A DNA stretch of 64,000 nucleotides, taken from assembly GCF_050003625.1 (NCBI RefSeq), contig NC_134399.1:37960671-38024670 (forward strand), in the 5' to 3' direction. A program made the translations under genes and the position numbers. Position 1 is the stretch's first letter. Every line of letters begins with the position of its first letter. Origin of the DNA: Haematobia irritans. Its lineage: Eukaryota; Arthropoda; Insecta; Diptera; Muscidae. This document shows positions 15,358 through 26,472 of this stretch, piece by piece. The notes beneath the pieces were generated by a model. That model saw only the letters and a list, made by a program, of their open reading frames with translations. It did not search any database and had not been told where the DNA came from.

Positions 15358-16500
15358 TTTGTAATTAAAATGGTCTGTAATAGATCTCGACCGAAGTGTT
15401 TTTTTTTTACCGAAGACTTTTTAGTATTCAAAATTCTGTAGTTGGATATTATAATGACAAAAAAAGGATTTTTTACAAGTTTTTTTACGATTTGTTCAGG
15501 GTGTTTTGTCTGAGACAAATTCAACACTGGGGCAATTCGATATGAAATAGATTATTCAAAAGACTTCAGCTTCGGTTAATCGTCTTCTTGACGCCGAATG
15601 CCAATTATTATTTGTTGGCCGAAGCTGATTCTTCGGGGAATATTCGGTCTGGCCGAACTTACGCCCGTATATAATTGTTTTTCGCTTAATTTTTCTTTTC
15701 TATCACATAAAACATATTAGACGTTTGTATACAATCAAATCGAAAGCAAACTACCATAGAATTCTTATTCTTTCTTTCACGATAAAATTAAGATTTATCG
15801 ACTAATTGAAGAATAGAGTAGAAAATTAATATTTTTAATTAAAATGTCTTTGCACGAGCTGAACTTTTCTTGAAACCAATAAAATTTTTGAAAAATATTC
15901 AACATCGCTTAATCGGCCTCATTATTCAAAGGCCGATGATCGACTTTTGGCCAAATGCCAATTATTCGGTCGAGCTCTACTTTACAGTTTGTAATTGAAT
16001 CAGCGTCAACCTAGTATATGAAGACAGAACAAAGCAAGCATTCCAATGAATATGTCTCAAAGCAAAAAAAAAAAAAAATTCGGTCTGCACCGATTATGTT
16101 CTTTTCTTGTATATGGAAAGTGACGGCATGCAAATCCGACAATCGAGAAGTATACATTTTTCTCCATTTCAATTACTCCATAGTGTAATCGGTAGTCAAT
16201 AAGTATTCAATATTTCTGCAATGGTTCCAATTACCCTATTGGGAGCTGCTATCAAATGAAACTCTTTTTTTTTTTGTCTCTTTTTAATTTTTTGTTTTTG
16301 TATAACTAACATGAAATAATCTGTATTTTGGATTGATGTATTGTGTTCATTTACATATATAACATGTAAAAATAGTAATAAGCATTAAAAACAATTATTA
16401 TATAAAATGTTAAAATTAAAGATAAAGTAGAAGTACTACGTACAAATTATTACAAGATACCAGAAGGAATTAACATAACATAGCACTAATGGGAACTAAT
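15358..16500. other. intergenic DNA with CCGAAG-rich repeat
   Basis: Between about 15390 and 15980, strings such as 'ttggccgaagctgattcttc' and 'ggccgaacttacgcccgtat' recur. The second phrase also appears near 14070. It appears to be a dispersed non-coding repeat. The remainder is AT-rich 3' flank of Hsp60. Confidence 0.4.
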
Positions 16501-18290
16501 TTACATCATGCCTCCCATACCGCCCATGCCTCCCATACCTCCCATGCCACCCATACCGCCCATGGGGCCGGGAGCATCTTCCTTGGGTAATTCTGTGACA
16601 ACGGCTTCGGCTGTGGTAAGCAACGATGCAACGCCAGAGGCATCTGTAATGGCTGTGCGCACAACCTAGTGTTTAAAGGGAAATCGGTTAGAAAACATGT
16701 CATGGTCTTTTAGTACAACAATGTGTAACTTACCTTTGTGGGATCGATGATGCCTTTCTCGATAAGATTTCCATATTCTCCCTTCAATGCATCATAACCA
16801 AAGTCACCCTCTTGACTCTCTACCTTGGCAACAACCATGGCAGCATCAACGCCGGCATTCTTTGCAATGGTCATGCAGGGCATGCGCAAAGCACTGCGGA
16901 CAATCTGAATACCCATGTTTTGATCTTCGTTTTGTCCCTTCAAACCATCTAATTTGGCAATGCAACGCAAAAGGGCGGTGCCACCACCGGGAACGATACC
17001 TTCCTCAACAGCGGCGCGTGTGGCATTCAAGGCGTCATGGACACGATCCTTCTTTTCGTTTACTTCCACTTCACTGGAACCACCAACACGCAATAGAGCA
17101 ACGCCGGAGGCTAAACGAGCCAAACGTTCTTGCAATTTTTCCTTCTCGTATTCGGAAGTAGTTTCGGCAATTTGATCTTTGATTTGTTCAACACGACGAT
17201 CAATATCTTCCTTCTTACCCTTGCCCTTCAACAATAAGGTGTCGTCCTTGGTAATAACAACTTCACCAACTTTGCCAAGATCACTTAGGGTAACATCTTC
17301 CAATTTGACCAAGTTTGCATCATCTCCAAAGACAATACCACCTGAGGCAATAGCCATGTCTGTGAGGGTAGATTTACGGTTGTCTCCAAAGCCGGGAGCT
17401 TTGACAGCAGCAACTTGAAGGCCAATCTTCAATCGGTTAACAACCAAGGTGCTTAAAGCTTCACCATCAATATCCTCAGCAACAATAACTAAAGGTTTAC
17501 GCTGTTGGTTGGCCAATTCGAGGGCTGGAATGATGCTTTGTACAGAGGATATTTTCTTTTCCGACAACAAAACCAATGCATCTTGGAATTCTACTTTAGC
17601 TCCCTTCGATGAGTTGATAAAGTATGGGGAAATGTATCCTCTATCGAATTTCATACCTTCAATAACTTCCAATTCATCGGTCAATGTTTTACCATCTTTG
17701 ACTGTAATGACACCATCACGACCGACTTTCTTCATGGCTTCACTGATCAAGTTGCCAATAGCCTTGTCTCCGTTGGCGGAAATTGTTGCTACCTGAGCAA
17801 TTTCTTCGGGGGTGCTGACGGGACGAGACATGGCCTTCAAGTTATCCTTAACTGTCTCAACGGCTGTCATTACACCACGACGTATTTCAACTGGGTTAGC
17901 TCCCTTTGAAATCTTTTCAAATCCCTCTTTGGCAATAGCACGAGCAAGAACGGTGGCAGTGGTGGTACCATCACCAGCTTCTTCATTTGTGTTGTTGGCA
18001 ACATCTTGAACCAATTTTGCACCAATATTTTGGAATTTGTCTTTCAATTCAATGGACTTGGCGACAGTAACACCATCCTTTGTGATCTTTGGAGATCCCC
18101 ATGATTGTTCGATGATGACATTGCGACCCTTGGGTCCCATAGTAACAGCAACAGCATCAGCAAGAACATCGACACCCTGCAACATCAAAGCGCGTACTTC
18201 AGGGCCGAATTTCACATCTTTGGCGTAACTGCGAACAGCCAATTGACGAGCGATGTTTGAACGGGCAAGTGCTACAGGTAAGCGGAACAT
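16501..18290 (-). CDS. Hsp60A: 60-kDa mitochondrial chaperonin (Hsp60)
   Basis: Hsp60 forms ATP-driven ring complexes in the mitochondrial matrix that refold imported proteins. Coding exons are 18290-16734 and 16665-16501, with GTAAGT and TAG splice sites and phase 0, giving 573 residues, the same as I recall for Drosophila Hsp60A. The start is at [11 protein letters not shown] (18290). The upstream in-frame ATG reads through a TTATGTTACAG splice acceptor, so an intron probably lies in the 5' UTR. The N-terminus (to about residue 25) is arginine-rich and lacks acids, as in a mitochondrial presequence, and is followed by [11 protein letters not shown]. The ATP-site motif [13 protein letters not shown] is present, and the protein ends in GGM repeats and MM. 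It appears intact. Confidence 0.97.
16666..16733 (-). other. Hsp60 intron, 68 bp
   Basis: It is bounded by GTAAGT (minus strand from 16733) and ACTAG (ending 16666). It lies between the Lys codon of DPTK and the first Val of [12 protein letters not shown]. Confidence 0.9.
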
Positions 18291-19920
18291 CTGTAACATA
18301 AAATGATATGAGTTATTTAATATACATAAAGTGCAATTTTTTCAACGCTGGCTTTTGATGTGAAGGACACCGCCATTTAATACAAACTAAAAAAAAAAAT
18401 AATAATAATAAAGTGAAATTATTTTTCAATAAGACTAGGGGCGGTAATACATTTTCTACGTTCCAAGTATACCACGACAATAATATTTTGGTACTAACAA
18501 ATTCTTACGGGTTATATAAATGGCGAGTGAAATTATCAAAATTTGGAAAAGATTTATTTTAATACTTCACATTACTATTTGACATCATAAAGGCCTAGAA
18601 AGTAAATTTTGATCAGATTTGGTCAAAACATGTCATCTTGCGTTCCTCTAGCCCCCCAAAAGATTGAACATAGACAATTTAACCGTAGATCTGACACCAA
18701 TTGTTGCTACATAACAACTACTTTATAAAATATTAACATTTGTAAATAGAGCTATGATCAAATTGATACCCTGACATTGCATATAGAAGTTGAATTATTA
18801 TAGGATTATCTTGAAGTCAATGGCTTTTTACATCTGTAAACATATGGACTAAAGTGGACTAATGTCGACCGATTATGTCTTTGGATCCGATAGAAGTTTG
18901 TTTACCAATGAATTTTATTTTTAGATCTGAGAAGAAAAAGGATAGCTTTCTTTTACATAAATATTCGTGAATATAACAAAGTGTCTGCTTTTTCATTCAA
19001 TTTCTGTTTATACCTTATACACATTAGGCACGAAATCTATTAAAAGTGGATATGAAATTCCTTATTTATAAGGTAAATGACAGCTGAAATCTAGTTAGTT
19101 TTTTATTGTTCTCGTCGTTTTGTTTTTTTAAATTTTCTGAAGTTAATTAGATATGAAGATGGATTTAGTTAGTGTATGGGGACTTTTCAGTTACCCTATT
19201 ATACTTGGTGAGCATATAGAATATGGTCTGAAGTTATATTTTCCTTCTGAAAAGTCGGTATGGTTATGACCTCATATATATAGAGCGGGCCTAAAATTGC
19301 CTTAAAATTTGAGCTCTTCTAAATCAATAGGATATAAGGAGTATGTCTTATATCATTTTTATATAAGTCCAGAACGATACTTATTATTGACAGTTAAATC
19401 ATTGAGGGACTAAAAAGCAAAATCATTATTTCTCTATAGATTCATACCGAGCTTCTACTTCTGATTCGTACTTCAATATTTAATTGTTATTTTTACTCCC
19501 ATACAATTTATATATTTAATAAAAAGTTATCCGCAAAAAAAAGTTAAAAATAAAAACGATAATTATAATTTATAATTTAAATCGCAGAATACATTTATTA
19601 TTTTACCAACATTATTCACATACTGTAATTTAAAGGACTTTTGTATATCTTGTAGTACGTGAATGAATAAGTAAAATAATAATAATTAAGTATAGGTTTC
19701 TATTAAATTTTACCATCAATTAAAAAATATCAGAAAACAAATGCATTAAAAACTACTCCGATTAGAATTAATCTTTTTTTATCATATCACTCACACATTA
19801 ATTAAGTATTTGATATAATGGTGGGAACTATGTGAGTTTTGGCGCTAAAATCAAAAATAAATCTAAAATTTCTTAGTTTATTAAAACTTATAGAGCAATG
19901 ATTCAAAGCAAGAATTTCAT
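18291..19920. other. Hsp60 upstream region and intergenic DNA
   Basis: It should include the Hsp60 promoter and a 5' UTR exon, which I could not place. The rest is AT-rich without recognisable genes or repeats. Confidence 0.35.
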
Positions 19921-19990
19921 TTTTTTTATTTTATTTCCATTTATTTAAGCAATTCAAAGCCTTCACAGGGCCAATTTAACGAATTACAAT
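19921..19990 (-). repeat. dispersed LINE-like 3' end fragment
   Basis: The phrase 'atttaagcaattcaaagcct' and the following 'gggccaatttaacgaattac' recur at 38890-38940. On the minus strand it ends in AAATAAATGGAAATAAA, like a retroposon 3' end with a polyadenylation signal. Confidence 0.45.
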
Positions 19991-21500
19991 GTACTACTCT
20001 AAAATGAACTACGAAAGAAAAGTAACAATGAAAAAATTACTGTTTTAGTGCGATAATGCCAATACCGTCCTTCATGAAGTTATTAATTATTTTCAACTTT
20101 TCAAAAAACAGTGTAAGCGACTCTATTGTAATACAACCCGCATCAGGAAGTTAAGGTTTAATTTGCTAACATTTCAACCGTACAATATAGAAGTCATTCT
20201 TTGTATATTCTCATGTATCTCTTAAGAAATTATTTACAAAAAAAATTACGAGTAAAGTTAACTGGAAGAGATATCTCCATTTTATGGGAAGATCACTGAC
20301 AAGTCCATATTCAAAATATTTAACGTACAATTTATACCGGAGATTTGGTATAAATTGGTAAATAACAGTAGTGTTATTTATCAAAACAGATTGTAAACGT
20401 TTCCGTAGATATGTCCAGCTTAAGTCGGCTGCATTATAAGAGAAATTAAAATTATATATCTTCTGGAATGGTCTAGAAATGTAAGACATGTGATGAATCC
20501 ATCGTCAATTGTGGACCGAAAAATGTCTTATCACCAATCAACACAGTTATACGGCTGTTTACATAGAAATCCATACTATTTGGAACAAAACTCATTAGAC
20601 TACATCCTATTCCGACAGCATGTACGAGAAAACCCCTGTTAATGAAGACACATTCTTTTTTAATTGTGTATATGCAATTGTATTGGAACTGCATCAGAAA
20701 TTGTCAATGCACATGGTCATTTGGCAGAACAAATAGAAATAAAATTCCTTTACATAATTTTTCATTGATTTGTCGCGTTAAATACACAATGCACACCGAA
20801 ATTCCAAGTTGGGCTACCAATATGTCATTCCAGAGTTTACATAATCATAAAGAACAAATATGACTGACGCAATAATTTTGGATGTTCAGAAGATGTTTCC
20901 GACATAATGCATTTAAAAGAAAATACATAGGCATTGCTATCATTATAATGCCTACCGGCTTTTTAAAAGATCTATTTTTTCACATGCACGATTATCGACG
21001 TTGGTATTATCTATGCATTGGCAAAGCTACAAGAATACCCACATGAACTTTCTAGAACAAATTATTATCTTCAAAAACATGGCACAAGGGGGAAAACTCC
21101 TTACAGTCTTATGTAATCGTTGCCCTTTACCATTATTGATGATAAAATTTTAGAGTTTACTCACTTTGTTGTTGTTTTTGGCGAATGCTAGTATTTACAG
21201 AGATCTTTTAATTCAGGCTTTCTTGTTGCAATCTTATCGTGCAAGATGTTACACACTATATGAAAAACGTGTTCGAACTCGCAACAGAAGACGACACAAT
21301 CACCTTTTCACTATGAAGGACCAGAACAATCTAATAGGCGAGTCAAATTTTCATCAAGCTACAAGGCCTAATAAGAAAGCAATTGACGGCGTGAGAATTC
21401 TCCCACTCTAAATTGGTAAGTCGAGCGTCAACGTATGTTGCAATGACGTCGTTATTTAGACCAATGCAGTGCACTACCCCAACGCCAATTATCGTAATAC
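19991..21500. other. intergenic DNA, no gene recognised
   Basis: Open frames at 20642-20863 and 21166-21411 have no motif I recognise and no splice context. They could be remnants of a decayed transposon. Confidence 0.3.
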
Positions 21501-21641
21501 TACTAGGGCTATCACCGGGGATAAATCCCGTCCCGAAATTTTTCGGTATCCCGAAAAAACAATTCCAATTTGTTAAGTTTGTGGATTTTTAGTATTATTT
21601 ATTATTTAGCATTCATTCAGTACAAACTGCCTTTTTATATC

Positions 21642-22541
21642 CCCTGCCAACATTTTTTGAATTTGACGGCGCTTTTGAGACTCCCCACCACGTCGAAAAC
21701 AATCGTATACGACATCCAAAACTCGTCAGAAAAGCGCCGTCACTATTGAGAAGTTGTACCACGCCAAGTTACTATAAAAAAGTATCGCATGAGTTCAATT
21801 ATTAGGTGCCCTTCTGGATACATTTAAAAGGACGCCAATAAGAACCACTTCAAATAATCAGACAAAGCGCATTTTAAGATAGTTGTAAAAGAATCATTGT
21901 GGTCAAGTAAAACACGATTGTTTAGATGTTTATTAATTTTATTAAACATTTATAAATTCTCATAAATATAACATTTATACGACTATCACATCAAATTTTG
22001 TATATTTTTGCATTCATAAAAGACTGATGTTGAGTTACAAGTTAAAGGTGAGTACTATGTTCGGTTTTTTCACCAAAACACTAAATTAAAAGTACAAAAA
22101 TATTTATGAAGACTATTATATTTTTATCAAGTCTTATCAAATAATGGATGGAAAAGATCCAATGAATTGATTGATAATCATTTTATATTTCTAATTTAAT
22201 TAATTAAGAAAAGTAACCGTGAAAAAAAGCTGGTTTTCAGCTTGAAAACTGAACATAGTACTCAGCTTAATGTTGTAGCGTCTATCAGCCATTGCTTTTA
22301 TTCCCAATGGAGGCAGAGTGTCTGGAAAAATATTTCCATATATCATTTTTATTTAAATAAATCATAGGAAGCTAGTTGTGCTTGGTGTTTCACAAAATAT
22401 AAAATGGCTCTTGTAACAGTAGTGATGGCAAAATACTTTCATGCGAATAGTGATACTATCACAGTTGGCGATTGTTGCAGTGTCACTTACGAGTCTGTGT
22501 TAGCGATGAGGATGAAATGGAACTTTGAAATGCTGGCAGGG
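21642..22541 (+). mobile_element. CCCTGCC-type MITE, copy b
   Basis: It begins CCCTGCCAACATTTTTTGAA and ends TGCTGGCAGGG. It is colinear with copy a and with the reverse of copy d. At 22045-22268 it is interrupted by another MITE; removing that gives about 676 bp. The terminal inverted repeat is CCCTGCCARCATTT. Confidence 0.8.
22045..22268. mobile_element. TTAA-flanked MITE with AGTACTATGTTC ends
   Basis: The ends are AGGTGAGTACTATGTTC at the left and the complement of GCTGAGTACTATGTTC at the right. TTAA lies on both sides, consistent with a TTAA target duplication. It is nested in CCCTGCC-type copy b. A near-identical copy is at 46987-47210. Confidence 0.75.
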
Positions 22542-22577
22542 AACTTCTCAGTCAATGTGTACCATAAATGTTTATTA

Positions 22578-22810
22578 ATGCGTTTTACAGACTATCAATT
22601 ATTCCGGACGACAGTGCTCGTGTCGAACATATCCCATATATTGTGCACATTATAAGTTAAGTCCGAAGGCATAATCGATACTTCTGGATGTTTATGGGAT
22701 CGATAACAAATTTACCGATTTTTTAGTCATCCCCGACAAGTCGTATCGATCCGACACACTGTAAGATTCCTACATTCCGTCCGCAATAACTGATAGTCTG
22801 TAATGCGCAT
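22578..22810. mobile_element. MITE with ATGCGYTTTACAG ends
   Basis: It is a relative of the element at 9031-9276: the first 100 bp are nearly the same ('cagactatcaattattccgg', 'tcgaacatatcccatatatt') and the end is GTCTGTAATGCGCAT. The interior differs, so it lacks the long hairpin. Confidence 0.7.
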
Positions 22811-23294
22811 AACTTAATTTGTCGAATATGCAATGTAAGTACCATTTGCACTGAATGAAGACTCCAATTTATTAATAAACAATCATAAAAAGCCACAAAT
22901 TTAATAAATTGGAATTATTTTTTCGGGAAAAATCCCGGGATTCAAAATAAAAAATCCCAGGATTTTCGGGACAGGATTTATTCCGGGTGACAGCCTCTAG
23001 ATATAGATACAGATCGACTTAGAACTGCCGTTCACTCGTTCTAGAATTTAATGTGCTTAATACAATAAAAAAGCTCGCTTGCCATAAAAAGTAGTTATGT
23101 TTGTTGGTGTATGAAGCCTGCAAATTTTATGGAAACTTATAAAATTCTGCTTTTACTAAAGCGATACGATACTTACCATAACTCAAATTCTAGTCTACAC
23201 TTGTTAAAGCGAGAAATTTTATTCAATTTATTGCGGATTATTAATAAGTAAAAAAGTATTAATATGCAAATTTTGTAGCGTCATACCATCTAAA

Positions 23295-23980
23295 GCCTAG
23301 TACTAAGATCACGTTTTCGCACGAAAAACTGTTATACTCCATATAAAAAACCTTTTCGCGAAATATGCGAAATCTTTGTATTGAGAATTTTCAAACACAT
23401 ATTTATATAAAGGCCGGTACTCTGTTCGGTTTTCGCGTTGAAACTCCATACAAAACCAAAAAATGCGAAAAATTTGCGAAATTTTTTCCATTTGTGATAC
23501 TTTGTTTTTTCGTGTTGAAAAACTGACGTTTATAGCACGGCGCCATTTGCAATGTGAATTAAGAAATAATTTATTTATTAAAAACTATTTGTGCGGGTTT
23601 ATGAATCAAGCACGGACCATATTTTTGTTCCGAAACTATACAAAGGATCAAAGGAATAGCAGATCAATTGCCCAAGGAAAAATAAAATGTTATTTTGTAA
23701 AAACAAGCAACACCACCAACTTAATCCAATATCGTTCCCTGTAAAATAGCGCTCCAAGCTACCTAAAAAACGCCGCTTTCTATGTGCGAAATAATGGTTT
23801 CCATAAAAATTTTTCGCAAAAATGAACATAGTACCGGCCTTAACCCTGGATTTTTCGCACGAAAAAATAGGCAGGTATATTTTTTCGCATAAATAAGTTA
23901 ACATATCTGGGTTTGAGACCCTATTTTCGGAGATATATGAAGATATTCGTTTTTCGCAGAAACGAACTTAGTACTAAGCA
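23295..23980. mobile_element. MITE with GCCTAGTACTAAGATC ends, with nested MITE
   Basis: The left end GCCTAGTACTAAGATCACG and the right end 'gaacttagtactaagc' are inverted. It is interrupted at 23411-23840 by another MITE of the same style. Two further partial copies follow at 24198-24700. Confidence 0.65.
23411..23840. mobile_element. nested MITE with AGGCCGGTACT ends
   Basis: AGGCCGGTACTCTGTTC at the left is inverted to GAACATAGTACCGGCCT at the right. The uninterrupted sequence around 24355-24385 ('acatatttatacaaccctgg') acts as an empty site: here the same phrase is split, with ATAA before and TTAA after. Confidence 0.75.
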
Positions 23981-24197
23981 TAAATTGGCAATGTTGACAA
24001 TACTATTTATTTGTTGCAACAACTACCTTAAGTGCGTCCCATGATTGAACTAAAATTCTTTTAGTATACTCAACTTTTGGTTATACTAACCATTTGTTGA
24101 TTCCCATGCTGTAGGCCTCACTATGCTGGTGGTTTGAGAAACCACTTGTTGGAGTAAGCACTGTGTTTGATAACATTCAACTTGTTTTGACATTTAA

Positions 24198-24700
24198 GCC
24201 TAGTATTAAGATCACGTTTTGGCACGAAAAACTGTTACACTCAATATGATAAACGTTAAGCCTAGTACTAAGATCATGTTTTCGCACGAAAAACTGTTAT
24301 ACTCCATATAAAAAACGTTGGCGCGAAATAAATGCGAAATCTTTGTTTTGATAATTTTCAAACACATATTTATACAACCCTGGATTTTCCGCACGAAAAA
24401 ATATGCAGGTATATTATTTCGCATAAATATGTTAACATACCTGGGTTTGATACGCTATTTACGGAGATAGATGAAGATATTCGTTTTTCGCAGAAACGAA
24501 CTTAGTACTAAGCATTAGCGCGGAATAAATGCGAAATCTTTGTTTTGAGCGTTTTAAAGCACATATTTACACAGCCCTGGATTTTTCGCACGAAAAAATA
24601 CGCAGGCATATTATTTCGCATAAATAAGGTAACATCCCTGGGTTTGAGACCCTATTAGGGAGATAGATGAAACATTAGAGAATAAAAAATGTTGTTTTTG
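24198..24700. repeat. partial tandem copies of the GCCTAGTACTAAG MITE
   Basis: Two left ends (24198 and 24259), a right end near 24514, and a third partial interior to about 24670 lie in succession. Shared strings include 'aaatgcgaaatctttgtttt' and 'cctgggtttga'. Confidence 0.6.
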
Positions 24701-24799
24701 TAGAACAGAAACTACTTCTCTTATACTATCAAGTGACATATATACATAAGCTTTGTGATATGTTTGAATCCAACGTGATTTTGAATGTAAAATTTCTTA

Positions 24800-26472
24800 G
24801 TTACATCCCAATAGCAATAATATCTCAAGTGTTATCCTCAAATTGAAATGCATCGCTACTCAATAATTTGTCAAACAATTTTCGATGCGAGTCAAATTCA
24901 AAATTAACATCGTTGCAAATACTTTTCAACCTAAATTTGTATGAATGATATCCCCACTTCAAATTGAAAGTCAAAGCCAAAATTCTATGAATTTTGTATA
25001 ATTTATTCATTTTCATCAAAATAAAATATATAATAATACACTAGACTACATAATACACTACAATACCAATTGATAAATAATAATTTTATTAAACATATCA
25101 TCAAATAAAAAAAATAAAAAAAAAAAAAAACAAACAACAAAACTTTAAATATCTTAAACATTATTAGTAACCACTTTTGCATTGATAATTCGATTTCCTT
25201 CCTTTTGGTTCCTTCCTTTTATTAACATGCTGGCAATTTGAAATTAGGAACGTACTGGACCGCGTGTTAGAATTGATTTCCAGCAGAAGGAATTCACAAA
25301 ATATCCATTTTAAACTGATAATAGCATATGAATTAAACTGACGATGTGATGCACATTTTCATCCAGAAGTTGTTGATTTCAACAATTTGTTGTTTTTAAC
25401 AATTTTAATTGGTTGCACTTCTAATGTTTCTGGAAACTTTTTCTTGTCGATAAGCCACTCATTTTTCATTGGTCAGCATCTTAATGTTTGCAAGAATGTA
25501 GCATCCAAAGATTGTAGTTTTCTGCAAAGAGATTTAAATTTAGTGACTTCTCTAAAGTGTTGATTTAATTTTTCATATTGTAAGTCAATAATTATTATAA
25601 CCAATTATTATAAACTATTTGAAGCAGTTCCAGTTAATTGTCCACCATTTTTTCATCGGTCAGCTTTTTAATGTTTTCAAGAACGTAGAATCCATAATTT
25701 TAGTTTTCTGCAAAGAGATATACATTTAGTGACTTGCTTAAAGTTTTATTTCATTTTTTATTTTCACTTACCTATTTTTATGAACTATTTGGTTATTTGT
25801 CTAAAATTTTCCATTTGTTTTATTTCTTGCAATTGACCACGAACTTGGTTGCACAAATAAGTATTGAAAACCACATGGTTTTTTCGTTGCATTTTAGGGT
25901 AGTGTTTTGTGAAAGTTTTCTCATATTATCTTCAACACCTTTTCAAAGATTTCGTCAACATTTTGGCAAATTGGAAGTAACAATTTTAAGATGTATTAAA
26001 GATGAGCTATTTCAAGTCAAGTTGAATTTATTTTGAAAATTATATTTATCCTCAAGGCCGGTATGCACCTATAGCGAAATTTTCGGTAGCAAAAATTTAT
26101 TTAAGTCTACAACAAAAAAACAGGGCTGTATACACAAATTTTAAACCAGCTAATTGCTTTTAAAAATTGTTAATATATGTTCCAAATATTCCTCAAATAA
26201 ATTGTTTATTATTTACAGATCTTTTAAAACTTTTACGCACACAATGATTGTAATAAATCAAATGTTTGCTGCAAAAATATGCTTTTGACAACCCTGTTAT
26301 TTTCATTAGAAGTGCGTACCAGCTTACGAAATTGAACGCTACCGAAAATTTCGTTAGCATAAATAGCAATGCATTTCTTATGGGAATGAAATTTTTCGCT
26401 AGAGGTGCATACCGGCCTTCAAACTGAAAAGTTGTTGCATTTGAAAAACGCTCATCCTGTGTTTATTGGGAT
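24800..26472. mobile_element. diverged member of the CCCAATAAACACA foldback family
   Basis: The left part (24800-25400) parallels the B block of the 58.7-62.3 kb element ('aatttcctcaattg'-type strings, 'tcatccagaagttgttgatt'). The right part (25440-26472) parallels block A', ending in CGCTCATCCTGTGTTTATTGGG-type sequence. It is interrupted by a MITE at 26056-26416. No complete inverted partner is seen here. Confidence 0.6.
26056..26416. mobile_element. MITE with GGCCGGTATGCACC ends
   Basis: The left end GGCCGGTATGCACCTATAGC and the right end (complement of GGCCGGTATGCACCTCTAGC) are inverted. The uninterrupted homologue at 61075-61085 reads ACCCTCAAACTG, which is split here, so this is a clean filled site, possibly with a 4-bp TCAA duplication. 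Confidence 0.75.

Larger units (their letters stand above)
21508..22997. mobile_element. outer MITE with GGCTRTCACC ends, host of nested insertions
   Basis: The left end 'ggctatcaccggggataaat' and the complement of the right end 'ggctgtcacccggaataaat' form imperfect inverted repeats of about 32 bp that also share CCGTCCCGAAA/CTGTCCCGAAA. The element carries two separate MITE insertions (21642-22541 and 22578-22810). Target duplication is unclear. Confidence 0.65.

Noticed and set aside
18291..18299. Upstream ATG adding Met-Leu-Gln to Hsp60
   Set aside because: The codons lie in a TTATGTTACAG splice acceptor. Starting at MFRLP gives 573 residues, as I recall for Drosophila.
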